64,000 bases of DNA from Angiostrongylus vasorum (taxonomy: Eukaryota > Nematoda > Chromadorea > Rhabditida > Metastrongylidae). This document shows, in pieces, positions 1-14,015 of the stretch (position 1 is the stretch's first letter; each line of letters begins with the position of its first letter). The stretch lies in contig JADANN010000316.1 in the NCBI GenBank assembly GCA_018806985.1, positions 372,001 to 436,000 of the forward strand. The letters are read 5' to 3'. Both the position numbers and the translations under genes were made by a program. Below the pieces are notes generated by a model, which did no database searches, had not been told where the DNA came from, and saw nothing but the letters and a program-made list of their open reading frames with translations.

Positions 1-431
1 CATTTTCTTTTCTTTTTTTTCCAATAGTATGTCTACCGATAGCTGCCAAAAATACCGCTATTTAGAGGAAGAATAGTTTGTATGCTTTTGCCTTACAGCT
101 GCTTCGTAGTGCCAAGTCGTTTCTCAACTGTTTACAATGATCGAAACTGTCAAATTGGAAACAAGTTAGACGTTCCCAAAAAGAAGTACTTCTGAGTACA
201 AATCAGTGCCAGTAATTGTCGTCTTACTGGCAATGCCATTTTGCAAAGCGCTATGTCTACTTCTAATGCAGAAGCGTCGCTTATCGGTTGTGAACTATGA
301 ATTCATAATACTCCCGTTTTTCTCTAATAATAATTTAAAAAAAAAGAAAAGCTCTCGTAAATGTTGCAAGACTGACTGGCTTGCCGTTGGATTTCGATTA
401 ATACGAATAGATAAACATTTTTTTGGCCGAC
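1..431. other. lipase intron / left edge, no exon found
   Basis: The lipase gene (minus strand) should continue here with its last exon, which in this family carries the catalytic His (HLDF-like motif). I do not find that motif on the minus strand, so the last exon probably lies beyond the left edge. The short open frames here look like chance frames in AT-rich DNA. Confidence 0.5.
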
Positions 432-526
432 CTTATATCTTCAGTATCAGCGAGGATGTCGTCTTTACTCCAGTAAAGATATGTCGGTGTAGTTATTTTT
501 CTCAAATCAAATACCGGTGGTGTTTC
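432..526 (-). CDS. lipase exon 11 (acidic catalytic region)
   Basis: Codes for [11 protein letters not shown] and [19 protein letters not shown], the PP.Y....V....W.G..D.LAD block that carries the catalytic Asp in the family. The acceptor is CTCCCCAG/GAA after a 60-nt intron. The donor is ATAAG/GTCGGC (weak). The remaining C-terminus with the catalytic His is not in the window. Confidence 0.85.
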
Positions 527-3500
527 CTGGGGAGAAAAACCTATACGGTAATGGAATTGTTGATCTCGTGAAAAAGAACGACTCACCTTGCCGTATTCTT
601 GCATATTGCCCTTTGGACCGTAGTCGAATTTCTCGCATTTTCGTGACCTTACTATCTAAACAGATGCTGTTCGTAGCGTTTTCTCGTCTTTCTTCAATGG
701 ACGATGTATCAACACATGCACATGGGACTTCATAATGGTTTATTTAGAATGCAGTGAAGTGTTGTACCTGAATCCAATGAAGGATATTCTTCACAGAGGT
801 TGCTGCCGGCGTATGACATAGATAGACACCAATACGTGTCTGAAATCCATTTATGCTCAAAAATACCCAAGAACTTCATATTATTTTAGTCGAAGGATAA
901 TTTTTTGATTTAGGAAGATTGTATAATAGCTAATGGAGAGCTTATTCGTCTTCGTCACGAATGTCGTTGAATGCTGGTGTAGTCGATTCTCCCTGTAATC
1001 CTTAGATAGCCGTGCTAGGGCATTCTTACTTGAGTTAGAGAGAGTGAGCTTGTTCTAGACAAGTTTCGTCTAATTTTCGGACCTCAGACTGATGAGAGGC
1101 TTGGTGAGCTCTCCATTTGTCGAACCAGATCTTGGGTAGTAGTACCGCTCACGTAGTAAACGGTATCGCTACCACTGGGCTGGCCACTCTAAGATAAGGG
1201 GAAGATATGAGATAACAGCTACAGCGTCAATACCTCACTACAATTTTTTCTTACCATTAACTCGTAGAGATAATTACCAGTAAGTAGCTTTTACAATGAT
1301 ACCCTGACGTCATTCCAGTGAAGAGCTTAGATTTTGCTATTTTATCATCTTCTAGAAAATGTGTATTTTTGAGAAAGAATTTCCCTGAAATATTTATTTA
1401 TATGATCTTATAAACTGATCTTCTTTAGCTGATGCGAGATTGGTATAGGTGTTCGTTGACGTTGTCGTTGTTGTTGGTGTTGTTCTTCGATGGCTGACGT
1501 TTCGGCGATTTCGCCTTCCTCAGAGCCTGGACGTATTTCATACAAGAATACTTTAATTATCCGATGGAAAAAGGCTAAAGTGTTAACGAAGATCAAACTT
1601 TTAAATGGACGCCATATTGGACAGAGGGCCTACTCACGTGATGTTACGAGTGGGACTGGCCCATGCGTTGTTCACGTGGGGTTACGAGCGAGGCGCATCC
1701 AGGGGTCAAAATATTATTTTGAAATAGGGCGCCAGTTAACGTGTGATAGTGAGGCATTCGTCTTTCCGGTTCATCTTTGGATCTTTGAAATTTATGCAAA
1801 ACGCCTCAAGAGTCTTGCGCATTGATGTGTGTGATTCCTGCGCTAGGACCCGCACAGTCACTTCAAAATCATCGCCATTGTGCTTTTGTTCTCTATGCGT
1901 ATCTAGAGGAGTGTTTTGACGAATTTTACCTTTCCCATCTAGATGTTCTTTTATGCGGACACAAAGTGGTCTACCCGTTTCCCCTATATATTCCTCACCG
2001 CAGGCGTTACATGAGATCAACTATGTTATACCTGAACTCATGCAATCCTTCATATCAAATGAAGTAAGTTGCGTTATTAAGCGATGCTTAAGAAAAAAGT
2101 GTTCTTGAAAATTATGTAACGATTGTTGACATCCCACCCAATACCTTACGCCGTCAGCTAGTTCGCAACCGTCTTCATGGTCGTTTGTGCACCTCAGAAA
2201 ACTGTACGATCTGTCCTAATGGGAGAGACGGGGATTGCATGAGTTCAGGTATAATATACTTGATCTCATGTAACGCATTCGGTGAGGAATGTATAGGGGA
2301 AACGGGAAGACCACTTTGTGTCCGCATAAAAGAAGGTCTAGATGGGAAGGTTAAAATCCGTCAAAACAGTCGTCTGGGTACGCATGGGGTACAAAAGCAC
2401 AATGGCGACGATTTTGAAGTGACTGTGCGGATCCTAACACAGGAATCGAAAACATCAACGCGCAAAATTCTTGAGGCATACTGGATAAATTTCAAAAATC
2501 CGAAGATGAAGCAGAAAGACAAATGCCTCATTATCGCACGTGACATGGCGCCCTATTTTTAAAATGATATTTCGACCTCTAGGTGTGTCTTCGATCTTAG
2601 ATCTTAGATGTTCGCGATCCCACGTGAACAACGCGTGGGCCAGTCGCACTTGTAACATCACGGTGAGTAGCCTTTCTGTTCAATATGTTATTCGTCCATT
2701 CAAAAGTTTGGTCTTCATTAATACTTTGGCCTTTTTTCCACCTAATAATTAATGTATTCTTATATAAAATACTTCCAGGCTCTGAGGAAGGCGAAATCGC
2801 CGAAATGTCAGCCATCAACCAACAACACCAACAACAACGACAACGATAACGAAGACCTATACCAACTTCGCATCAGCTAAAGAAGATCAATTTATAAGAT
2901 CATATAAATAAATATTTCAACTATCTATGCCGAGGTTTATAGAAAGTCGGTCTTTTGAATTTCCCTGACTCTGACGTGGAATCGATGTCCACATATCAGG
3001 CTGCATGGAAAAATTTGTAACTGTGAACGACTCAAAAAGGAAATACTTTAGAGGTCCAGGAATTAATGGATGCATGATGAACAGAAGTACAGTGGTGGGA
3101 AAGTCCATGTTTAATGCAATCATATACTGTTTCTCTATAATAGAACAGCATGTTGATTCATTGTCGCATTAGTGTTCCTGGATATTCACCTGTGACGCAC
3201 AGAAAAAAAGTTTACCTACTGGAAGCCTTGGTCACTTAAGCCGAGAACGAATTCGTATGGTCCAAATAAGTGTGAACCTTTACAAGAAATCGTAGACATC
3301 GTGAAAGAAACCTGAGCAAAAGGCGACAAACTCAGTGACCCTCGGAAAACGTGGCGACTCTCTGTATTTGAGACTTGCAGACTTCTTCTAGATGTCATGA
3401 CATCCAGGAGAATAGTTTTGTCCCAAACAATAAAAAAGATGGTCAAATTAGAATTGTGCTGCTCAGGACAGCGCGAAACTTACCGCAGAATAGCTTTTTC

Positions 3501-6500
3501 AGTGTTCAGATAGAAATTAGATATACATATTTCATCACTTTTAGGACACTACTATGTGAATCCTATTGGAAAAATTAGTACATTTTCTTTCGAATGTTGA
3601 GAAAATTGAAATGAAGACGAAAACTTGAAGTACCATATTCTGTAGACCTTACTATATTCATTTGTGTCTCCCTGCCGTCGATGAAGCCGATTTCCAGCGC
3701 GCAAACTCCTTGTGCAATCGGAAGGCTACGATGGTGAAAGTGAAGGAAAATTTAACGAAAGCGTTCGTTACAAAAAAATAACAGCCACAAAAAAAAACAA
3801 TGGAAATATTGGTATGTATTATCTACTAACTAATCTCAAGTCATGAAAAACTTTTAGATACCGTCCTTAATTTGAAAATGTGATATCCTTAGTTTGTGAC
3901 TTCTCCTGTCTTCTTAAGAACACTGTAATTCGCTCACCTACAAAAAATAACTGATCATCTTTTGCACGGTCTTTGGCAGTGTTAAAGGAGAGTTCGGTAT
4001 CCGACGCAGAAAAAGCTAAAGTGAAATAGTATTAATTGAGGAGTAAGCCCCGCCCCTCGAATGAAGCATAATTTCAAAACTACATATTGGAACATGGAAC
4101 GGGAAGAAAATGCATGGAAAACAAATGAAACTACATTCTGATAGAACAAATGTTGATAGATGCGAGTAAACCAACCCTCTAAGGACTTAGTAAACTTAGA
4201 TGCGGATAAAAAGTAGTACATGAGTCGCTTCTAAAATCCATTTGTCAATGAGTTCAGAAAAGAACCAATCAGTTATTTCTGTCGACATCAATGCCACCAA
4301 AAATCAACCAATATTACAACTCCAGACTTCAAAAAACACGACAAATACAGGGATTATTACAATAATTGGTGCAGTGGTGAGTGCGCTACTCCCCGGAAAG
4401 GACAATAGCGCGTTCGTTCCCCACCGTAGACACCTGCCGCCCGGAGTTTTGCAAATATCTCAGCATCATTAAAACAGGGATTATTTTTCGTTCACTTTTG
4501 AGCTTCGTAGTAAACAAATGAATTCCTTGAGCAAGAAATTAATAGACCCTTAGAAAAAAGCTCGTGGACTTCTCGCAGTCTCAGGTACTAACTTCTCCTT
4601 CCTTTTTCCCTTTGCCGTAAATGTCATAGCCATCGTAACACATTCGCAACTACTGTATTTCATTTTTCCGTTACCAAATAAACAACCAGATTAAGAATTG
4701 TTAAAGGACTTGTGGAGTTACGATATCGTGTTTAGATTTGATATCGGGATTACTCCAGACTCGACGGATCTCCCTCATATGAGGGATCCCGAGCCGGTTA
4801 GTCGCGAGGCTACGTGGCGCGTCCCAAGGTGGCGGATAGGGGGTTAATCGAGGACCAAAAGCGAGCTTGCTTCTCTGAGACTCGAGGTGGATCCAGGAAA
4901 TGGACTCCCTGTTTCTGCTGCGCCGATTTGGCACATACTTTCTGTATTTGCTAGGGCGTATTTATGCATGCACGTGTGGGTGCGTTCTGGCTTATGCCGA
5001 TTGTATTCTACGAGTCAATTCGACCAAAAGCCTGCAATCAAGTGACAGGGAAGTATGTGGGAGGCGGTTAGGAGTCGCCACCAACAAATAAGCTCCATCT
5101 CCACTCTGGGAGAGCCTGGAAAGCTACGCGTGAGTATATCCAGCCCCCACGTTGAGAGCCCAGCAAGCTATACGTGTGTATCAAAATGCTAAACACAGTA
5201 AAAAGAAAGAAAAAATGGCCTCATTCCCCTGACACCCAAGAGCACCGAGTGTCGCAGCGTTGGGTAGAACGAGTACGGAGAGGCTGCTAAAATCTCAGGG
5301 CCAATGGAAGCTGCCTAGATCACCAAGAACTATGATGAAGATCTGTATCTACAATGCATATACGCTTGCATCCGAGTCCTCGATAGAAGACTTGCACATG
5401 CAAGCAAGAAGAATAAGGTACGACGTCATCGGCCTGGCCGAGACGAGAAGACTCCAACCTTTCAACGCCGTCTATGATACCGGAGAAGAACTTTACCTCG
5501 GAACATGCGCCAGTAGAGGAGTCGGGGGCTGCGGCGTTCTCGTCAACACGAGTTTGTCCATGAACGCCGGTACATTCGAACTGCTTACAACCCGAATCGG
5601 GCGTTCACGATTTAAAAGATGTGGATCAATATCGGCTTTACAATCTCCGTCGTTTACGCGCCGACATCAAACTATGACGAAGAAGAAGTCGAAGCGTTCT
5701 ATATGGACTTGGAGAAGTTATACAGAGAAGACCACACAGTCTTCAAGGTCATCATTGGATACTTTTAACGCCAGTATTGGACGAAGAAGAACGTTTGAAG
5801 AACGCCACATTAAGACCCACGGATTAGAATGGAACGAACAGAGTGGGCGGCTGTTTGAGTTTATCATGACGACGAAGATCATCCTTGGTAACTCGAAATT
5901 CCAGAAGCCCCACCCTCAACGCTGGACGTGGGAGTCTCAGTGGAGAGTACCGACGCTCAGACGGAACACGGTTACAGCGTCCAGAAAGGCGATGTAGAAA
6001 ATCATTCACGAATACTTCTCAGATCTCTTCGATAGCCACGTCAACCTCCCGTCATATGAAGTAAAGTATGAAATAAAGGAGGATGGATATGTTGTACCAC
6101 CGGTTCTCCCTTCCGAAATCCGACATGCCATTTCGTCGGTGAAAAATCGAAGAGCACCAGGTCCGGACAGGATAAGATCAGAACACCTGAAGAACCTTCC
6201 GCCAGTCCTCGTAAACACACTGGCTCGGCTCTTCACACGTTACCTGTCTGAATGCAAGGTCTCTACCCACTGGAAGACCAGCAACACCGTGTTATTGTTC
6301 AAGAACGGTGACCTACATGATATCCGCAACTATCGCCCAATCTGCTTGCTATCTGTCGTCTGCAAACTTTTCACTCGAGTCATTCTAAACAGGATTGACA
6401 GAACACTGGACGAAGGACAGCCATGTGAGCAAGCAGGGTTTCGAAAAGGATGTAGTACGATGGACCACATCCACAGGATAACAAGACTCATTGAAGTATT

Positions 6501-9500
6501 GCGAGAGTACGAAAGACCGCTCTGTCTCACTTTCATCGATTTACAGAAGGCCTTCGATTCAATTAAGATAGAAGCAGTCATGGAAGCCCTTGATAGGCAA
6601 GGAGTCTCCATTCAGTACATAAAGATTCTTCGTGAGCGGTAAAAAAAATTTCACAACCAAGATATCACCATTCTACGACGATATTTTCACTGACGTCAAA
6701 AGAGGAGTTAGGCAAGGCGATTCCATCTCGCCAAAATTATTTACCGCCACCCACCAGAACGTCATGCGAACATTGGAATGGGATAATATGGGAGTGAAAT
6801 CGATGATCGGCAGTTACACCATCTTCGCTTTGCTTATGACATCGTCCTTATAACACCAAACATTAGCCAAGCAGAACGTGTGCTTGCCAACCTTGATAAA
6901 GCCTGTGGAAAGATTGGTCTTCGATTAAGTCTCACAAAAAACGATGTTCATGAAGAACGGATTGGTTTCGCGTGCCCCATTCATGCTCAACGGAACGAAT
7001 ATCTCCGAATGCTCGAGTTGTATCTATCTAGGTCGGGAAATCAATATGATGAACGACCTAGCTCCAGAGCTGAGCAGAAGGAAACGAGCGGCTTTAGGGG
7101 TGCCTTCAAGAGCATCGAGGATGTAGTGAAGAGAAGGAGAAACGCCCGACTCCGTGCTCACCTTTTCGACTCAACGGCACTTCCTGCCCTAACGTATGCG
7201 TCGGAAACTTGGCCGCTGCGTAAGCAGGATGAAAGGTCACTTAGCGTTATCGAACGCGCATTCGAAAGGGCGATGCTAGGAGCATCCCGTTCCACACAAG
7301 TAAGGGAAGGGATCCGAAGATCCGATCTGCGGCGACGATCAAAAAACCAAAGATGCCGTTTTGTACGCCAAAGAATCGAAGATAAGGTGGGCCGGACACG
7401 TAATGCGTGTGAATGACAAGCGATGGACAAGAGCCGTTAGTGATTGGATTCCTCAGGATGTGAAATGTACTGCAGGAAGACCACCGACCCGATAGTCAGA
7501 GTTCTTCACGAAGAGCTTAGAAGAAAAAATATGATGCTCGACGATTCCCTAGGGCGAGCAGAATCCACTGGGCTACTTTTGTACGCGACAGGGGAAAAAA
7601 TGGAAGAATTACTGGCGCCCGCTCGAGTCACTAGACGATCAACGGGACTACAGGTGATAGAGGTGATCGAGATTGAGCGCGACGTTGGGATACGATTACT
7701 TGGATTTCTGAATTGGATTTGTCATCTGGAAAGGGCAATGATAACGTCTTTTGCTGTCGAATGAACGCCAAGCAAAGTAATCTAACATATAGGCAAAAGC
7801 CAGGCAAACAATTGAATGCTTAATAGAAAGAGAGATTCTTTTTTATTTTTTGAAGAAAAAACATAACATAAGAACGCTACAGCGTTCTCTTTCTCATAGA
7901 ATAGCCGACGTTTCGATGATTTCGCCTTCTTGGGAGCTTGGAAGGGTAAGACCTAGGTGCAATCTGCTCAGCACACCACTTTCCTAACCTCAACAGACGG
8001 AAATTAAACATAGATTTCTGATCGCAAAATAAGCAGTTTCTTTCAAATACCGTTTTTGTTCGTTGTGAGTCTTCTAATTATTTGGTTGAAACCAGCACAC
8101 AATCTTACATGGGCGAGGAATGTGCCCGTCTCATCAGGCCACCCTGAGAATCACATTGTGGTCTGGCGCGATGTCACGCGTACCCACAAGACACTCTTCC
8201 TTGCGGTCCATTTTTGAATTTTTAGAATCTTTTCAAAACGTCTCAAACGTTTTACACGCTGATGCTTTGGATATTTTTCACGCGACCCAGGCACATTCCT
8301 CGTCCATGTGAAATTGTGCGGCTGGTCTCCACAAAGTAAGTGGAAGGTTTAAAATGAACAAAGCGGCCAATACAACTAAGATGATGCTGAGATATTTGCA
8401 AAACTCCGGACCGCGGGTGTCTACGGTGGGGAACGAACGCGCTTTTGTCCTTTCCGGGGAGTAGCGCGCACACCACCACACCATGCGGGTACTTCGTTTC
8501 GCCTGTCTTTCAGCTAGTTCTATCGATCAGCGGCATTAGCAATCACTCGTCAACCGGATTGATCCAGGGAGCCCAAATCGGCAGCGAACCCTAGTTAAGC
8601 TGAGGCTGGAGTTGAGATTACAATCTTAACCTTTTTATTTACTGCCTACTATAACTAGGGTTCGTTGCCGATTTGGGCTCCCTAGATCAGTCCCGTTGAC
8701 GGGTGATTGCTGATAGCGCCGATCAACAGAACTAGCTGAGAGACAGGCGAAACGAAGGACCGGCATAATGAGGTGGTGAACGCGTTACTGCTCGGAAAGG
8801 ATAACAGCGCGTTCGTTGCCCACCGCAAACAGCTGCTGTCCAGAGTTTTGCAAATATCTCCGCATCATCTTATTTGCATTTCACATGATACCCTGCCGTT
8901 AAAAAACTATAGTAGGCAGTAAATAAAAAAGGTTAGAAAGCGGCCAATGCCTAAAAGAAACTGTATATTACGTGAATAGAAACCTGTGTGTTAAGTTTTT
9001 TTCCACTAAGGTTATGAAAGTGTTTGACAGAGTAAACTACATGTTATTTTGAGCATTCCAGGCTCTGAAGAAGGAAAACGCCGAAACGTCAGCTGTTCTG
9101 TATCAATAAATAACAAAATACCGACCACATGTTCGGTCATCAAGAAAAACAGTGATTTATTGATGAATGCCGAGGTTAAAAGAAAGTTGGTCTTGGCTCT
9201 TTTTTTCTTCTTCAATGCAAATGAATAAGTCTTCTACCAAAAAGTGTTTAAACGTGAATATCATATCATGGCACGGCTATTGATTAAAAGGGACCCACCT
9301 AAATTGCACGTTAAATGTTTGTTTAACTTTTTTGCGCTCAACCTACTTCGGCGAGAATCGTCGTGAATCGTTCTCCGAACAACCGAAATAATCCACCGAC
9401 ATGAGATACAGTTGCCACTGGAGCCAGTGCATGAAATTGGCGGATCTGAACAGGAAGAAGTTCTCAAACCTTGGCAATAAGTTCTTTTATCATAGAATGA

Positions 9501-12500
9501 ACTTTTTGTGCTCCGTACCCTCCTATAAAAGAGCCAAGAACTAGCAGGGGGGTGAGAAGGTTTCATATTACTTTTCGTTTAAAATTTGTCATTAGAATGG
9601 TAATAGGGAGCTTGAAGAATGTTAGCTACTAGCAAATGAAAACATGTAAAACATTAAGGCAACATAATAGAAGGAAATGAGAGGGAGAAGAAGAGATAAA
9701 ATCGTTGACGAGAAGTGGGTGCAAGTACCCTTAAAAGGTAAAGGCATGCCTTAATGAAGAAAGACGCGATAAGGATGATAATCGTTCAACTCCTAGCGTT
9801 AAAAGCACTGTTTCAAAGAAATGAAGAAGACTGCCAGAAAAGGTGTACTTTTTGTATGGGACAATGAGACATGGGAATCTGGATAAACGCTTTAAAGAAT
9901 GTAATTTCTGAGATTAATCTTGCCAAGTAACTGAATGAAATTGATCGAGATGTGCAGCAACTTTGCAGGATGTGACGAGGAAGCTTATTTGGATCAGAGA
10001 TTCATTATGCGAGAAATGTAAAGGATTTCTGCTAGATTTCAGATCTCCCACAGTGTCAAAAGACGAGAAATTTGTGAAACGACTCCGTGGTCATCAAGGT
10101 CTATGATAATTAATAGAACCTCATTTAACGTTCTTTATGCCCAAGAGGTGAAAAAAAACTTTCTGATCAACAATGGTGCTGTAGAAATACACACTTCTAT
10201 GCAACATTACACTCTTTAGTCAACTTTTTTGTTAAAGTCGGAATAAATCTTTTAGTATTGATTCATCCCTGAGGAATGCGCCCATAGAGGTGGCTGAATG
10301 CATTCTGGCTTATACAGTGACATGTGCTAGCATATCAGTGTTTCAAAACTGCACTGCTATCCTCCCAGACAAGATTGGTGCCGATTTGCCAAACTCGGAG
10401 AGATGGAAGGCTTGGCGAATCTGTGGCGCGCGATCGGACAATTTCTGTTGTAGATAAAATCCTTATCTCCATCCATTTTTTATACTGAAATGTTAGTCCC
10501 TTCCTTATAGAGTTCTATGGAGAAAAGCATTCGACTAAACGTACTTTGGAAGCAAATCGTTGATCCTCTGCAAGCTTGGCGAACATGATTTCGGTACCTT
10601 GTGAATGCCCTACATAGTACAAGCTGTCCTAAACAAAAACAACTGATAGAAACATATGTCGCGTAAAATATCTAGGAGGTCTCCAAATAAGTCATGATCC
10701 TTTTGAAGATTTACATTTTGCTACATTCACTGTTAATGTTTAGTGGCTGTGAAGAAAGGAGCAGTTTATGTCCTTGATAGTTTTCATTCGGTACATCCAT
10801 GTCTTTCTACTTCATTAATGTTGAATATCGACCTTGCAATAACAAGGGTTGTTAATTGATTTTACAAAGTTCATAGCGTGATCTAAACCCCGTAAAAAAT
10901 GGAAAATGTTCCAATAAAAATGTTAGAGTATTCTTACAAGTCCACTCGCGTCATCCTAAACAGGATTGGCGGAGCACTGGACGAAAGGCAGCCATGTGAG
11001 CAAACAGGGTTTCGAAAAGGATTTAATACGATGGACCACATCGACACGATAACAAAACTCACTGAAGTATCGTGAGAGTTCCAAAAACTGCTGTCTCACT
11101 TTCTTCGATATGAAGAAGGACTTTGACTCAACTGAGATAGAAGCAGTCATGGAAGCTCTTAATAGTCAAGGAGTCCCTACTCAGTACACGAATATTCTTC
11201 GTGAGATGTGCAAAAACTTCACAACCGAGATATTACTATTCTACAACGATATTAACATTGACGTTAAAACAGAAGTTAGACAAGGCGGCATCATCTCGCC
11301 AAAATTGCTTACCGCCACCCTCCAGAATGTCATGCGAACACTGGAATGGGATAATATGGGAGTGAAAATCGATGGTCAGCAGTTACATCATCTTCGTTTT
11401 GCTAATGACATTGTCCTTATAACACCAAACATTAGCCAAGGGGAACGTATGCTCATCGACTTTGATAATGCCTGTAGAAAGATTGTTCTTCAACTAAATC
11501 TCATAAAAACGATGTTCATGAAAAACGGATTGGTTTCATATGTCCCATTCACTCTCAACGGAACGATTGTCTCCGAATGCTCCAGTTATGTCTATCTAGC
11601 TCGGGAAATCAATATGATGAACGACTTAGCCTCATAGCTGAGCAGAAGGAAACGAGCGGCTTGGGAAGCTTTCAAGAGCATCGAGGATGTAGTGAGGAGA
11701 ACAATGAACACGCCATTCCGTGCCCACCTTTTCGACTCCATGATATTTCCTGCGTTAACGTATGCGTTAGAAACCTGGTCGCTGCGTAAACAGCATAAAA
11801 AATCGCTCAGCGTTATCGAACGCGCAGTCGAAAGGGCGATGCTAGGAGTATCCCGTTTCACACAACTCAGAGAAGGGATCCGAAACGCCGACCTGCGTCA
11901 ACGACCAAAGATGTCGCTTTTACTCCAAGCAGTCGAAGATAAGCTGGGCCGGACACGTAATGCGTATGAATGACAAGCGATGGACAAGAGCCGTCAGTGA
12001 CTGGATTCCTCGGGATGTTAAAGCCACTGCGGAAAGACCACCGACTCGATGGTCAGAGTTCTTCACGAAAAACCTAGGAGAAAGATATAATGCTCAACAA
12101 GCTCCTAGAGCGAGCAAAACCCACTCGGCTAGTCCTCTACACGACAGGGGAAAAAATTTAAGATTTACTGGCGGCTCAACGGGACTACAGATGATACAAG
12201 TGATTCTAAGCACATGGGAACAAAATAATAGCCGAATTTTTTCGAATTTCCAAACGTGATTTTAACTAGTGTAGCATAATAGTATGAACCTTCTAAAAAT
12301 GCAAAAGAAGAACAACTCTGTACTCACTTGAGCTGTTTTTTCAAGCACGTAGTTGACTGACGATGGCAAATCAAAAGCTGCCATATCTTGCCATCTGTAA
12401 ATTTCTGGGTGTGTAATAGTCTAATAAGAAGCATCAATTTCCTGGCTACTTTCGCTCGCATCATTTATTTTAGGGGAGCACTACGTCTTCTGTAGCTTTT

Positions 12501-13953
12501 TGCTCTGAAGAGAAAAAGCAGAATTTTCCTTTTTACGTGTAGAACTCCTTCGTATGGAAACAGAGAATTCAAACAACGTGGTGGAATAGTTGCTAAATTC
12601 AAAGTAAATAGGAAAAATACAAAGCATTTCGAATAATATGAGCAGAAAGTGAGGCATGGCAATAAAATTTGAAAGTATAGATGTTGCTGCAAGTTACGTG
12701 AAGTTCCAGAATCGTTGCTCGCGCGGCCCATAGCCAATGTGCTTCTGAGAGGGCGGTGTTCCACGTGAGTTGCTGATCCACACATCAAATCCCGCGTCGG
12801 CGAAAACGAAGGCTTAATGATTTTTTATGCAACAATAGTGCTGATGATGGTAACAATTTCAGTAACAATAGACATGGATTGAAGGTGGAGGAGCGCAATG
12901 GTTAGAGATGCCTACAATTTATACAGGAATGGTTGTTCGACCTTAAGTTCTGAGTAAACCGACTTTGTCGTCGCTCCAAAGTTGGCCATTTAATGTTGAA
13001 TTTGTATTGGAGGATAAAACACTTAGTTCATGCATGCGTAGGGCAAACGTGCATCTAACCGCCTTTGCAATTCTTCATAAGGTGGAATGCATCCCTAAAA
13101 AGATGACAAACTACGTATGATTCGCTGTGTTTTGTCACGACATACGTTTGTGTCGTAATTTTTGGATGAAAGCAAGGAGCGAGTGCTAGCCAGAATAATG
13201 CTGTAAACCAATGGAGTTAATTGTTCTTTCTACTTCTGTTTAGCAAACACGTGGAAGTTAATAGTGTTCAGTGTTTGTTTTTTTGTCTTCTAGATAACAT
13301 TGTATAATGGAGGAAACCCAGTACTTCTTCCATTCGATTCCCTATGAAGTCCTGAGATGGCCGCGGTAAGGCGCTCCCAGCTCTTAACCGTGGAGGAATG
13401 GGAGGCTTGGTTTGTTCAGAAATTGAACAGCAACTGCGCTTCCCACGTTCCACAATTTTCTATAGAAATGAGAATCATAGCAAACTTTCAAATTACGCTC
13501 ACCAGCTGATTGATTCGGGAGATTTGGTGTCCAATTGAAGCCGTCGGAAAAGATACCGTGTTGCAAAAATACTAACGGTCTTTCTTCTGAGATGATTCCT
13601 AGAAAACTGAGTTCAATAAAGAACATTAAACACGAGACCAATGAATGCCTATTCGATATGTATAAATCACAATATCAGTCTCCATAGAGATTCTAATTGC
13701 AATTCTACTCCGTTCATGTGGCTAAGGATAATAACGACTAAAGAAAGAAAAACAAAGGTTGAGGGAAGCTTTTATATGGTGGACGAACCTTCGTGATGGC
13801 GCCCATGTGGGATTCGGTGGATTTCAAGGACGTAGTCGTCATCGGTTCTCACTAAGTGAACTTCTGATGGGTAACCGAAATGTCGTGCGACCTGTGGCTA
13901 AAACTGAAACTGATAAAATATCCAATGTTCTTTATACACAACATTACAGTGAC

Positions 13954-14015
<62 letters not shown>

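Noticed and set aside
206..571. 121-codon plus-strand open frame at the left end
   Set aside because: It overlaps lipase exon 11 on the other strand, which has clear family motifs. The plus frame is a shadow.
3301..3446. Minus-strand frame upstream of lipase exon 8 ([13 protein letters not shown] in another frame)
   Set aside because: The family-like codons run into a stop and do not match exon 8 phase. Left as intron.
5260..5997. 245-codon frame as a host gene
   Set aside because: It is the start of the APE endonuclease of RTE copy 1, and its second half is a frameshifted reading.
12465..12788. Minus frames of about 107 and 60 codons near 12.6 kb
   Set aside because: They are other frames of lipase exon 4 (FADAGFDVW frame), which fits the splice phase and the family.
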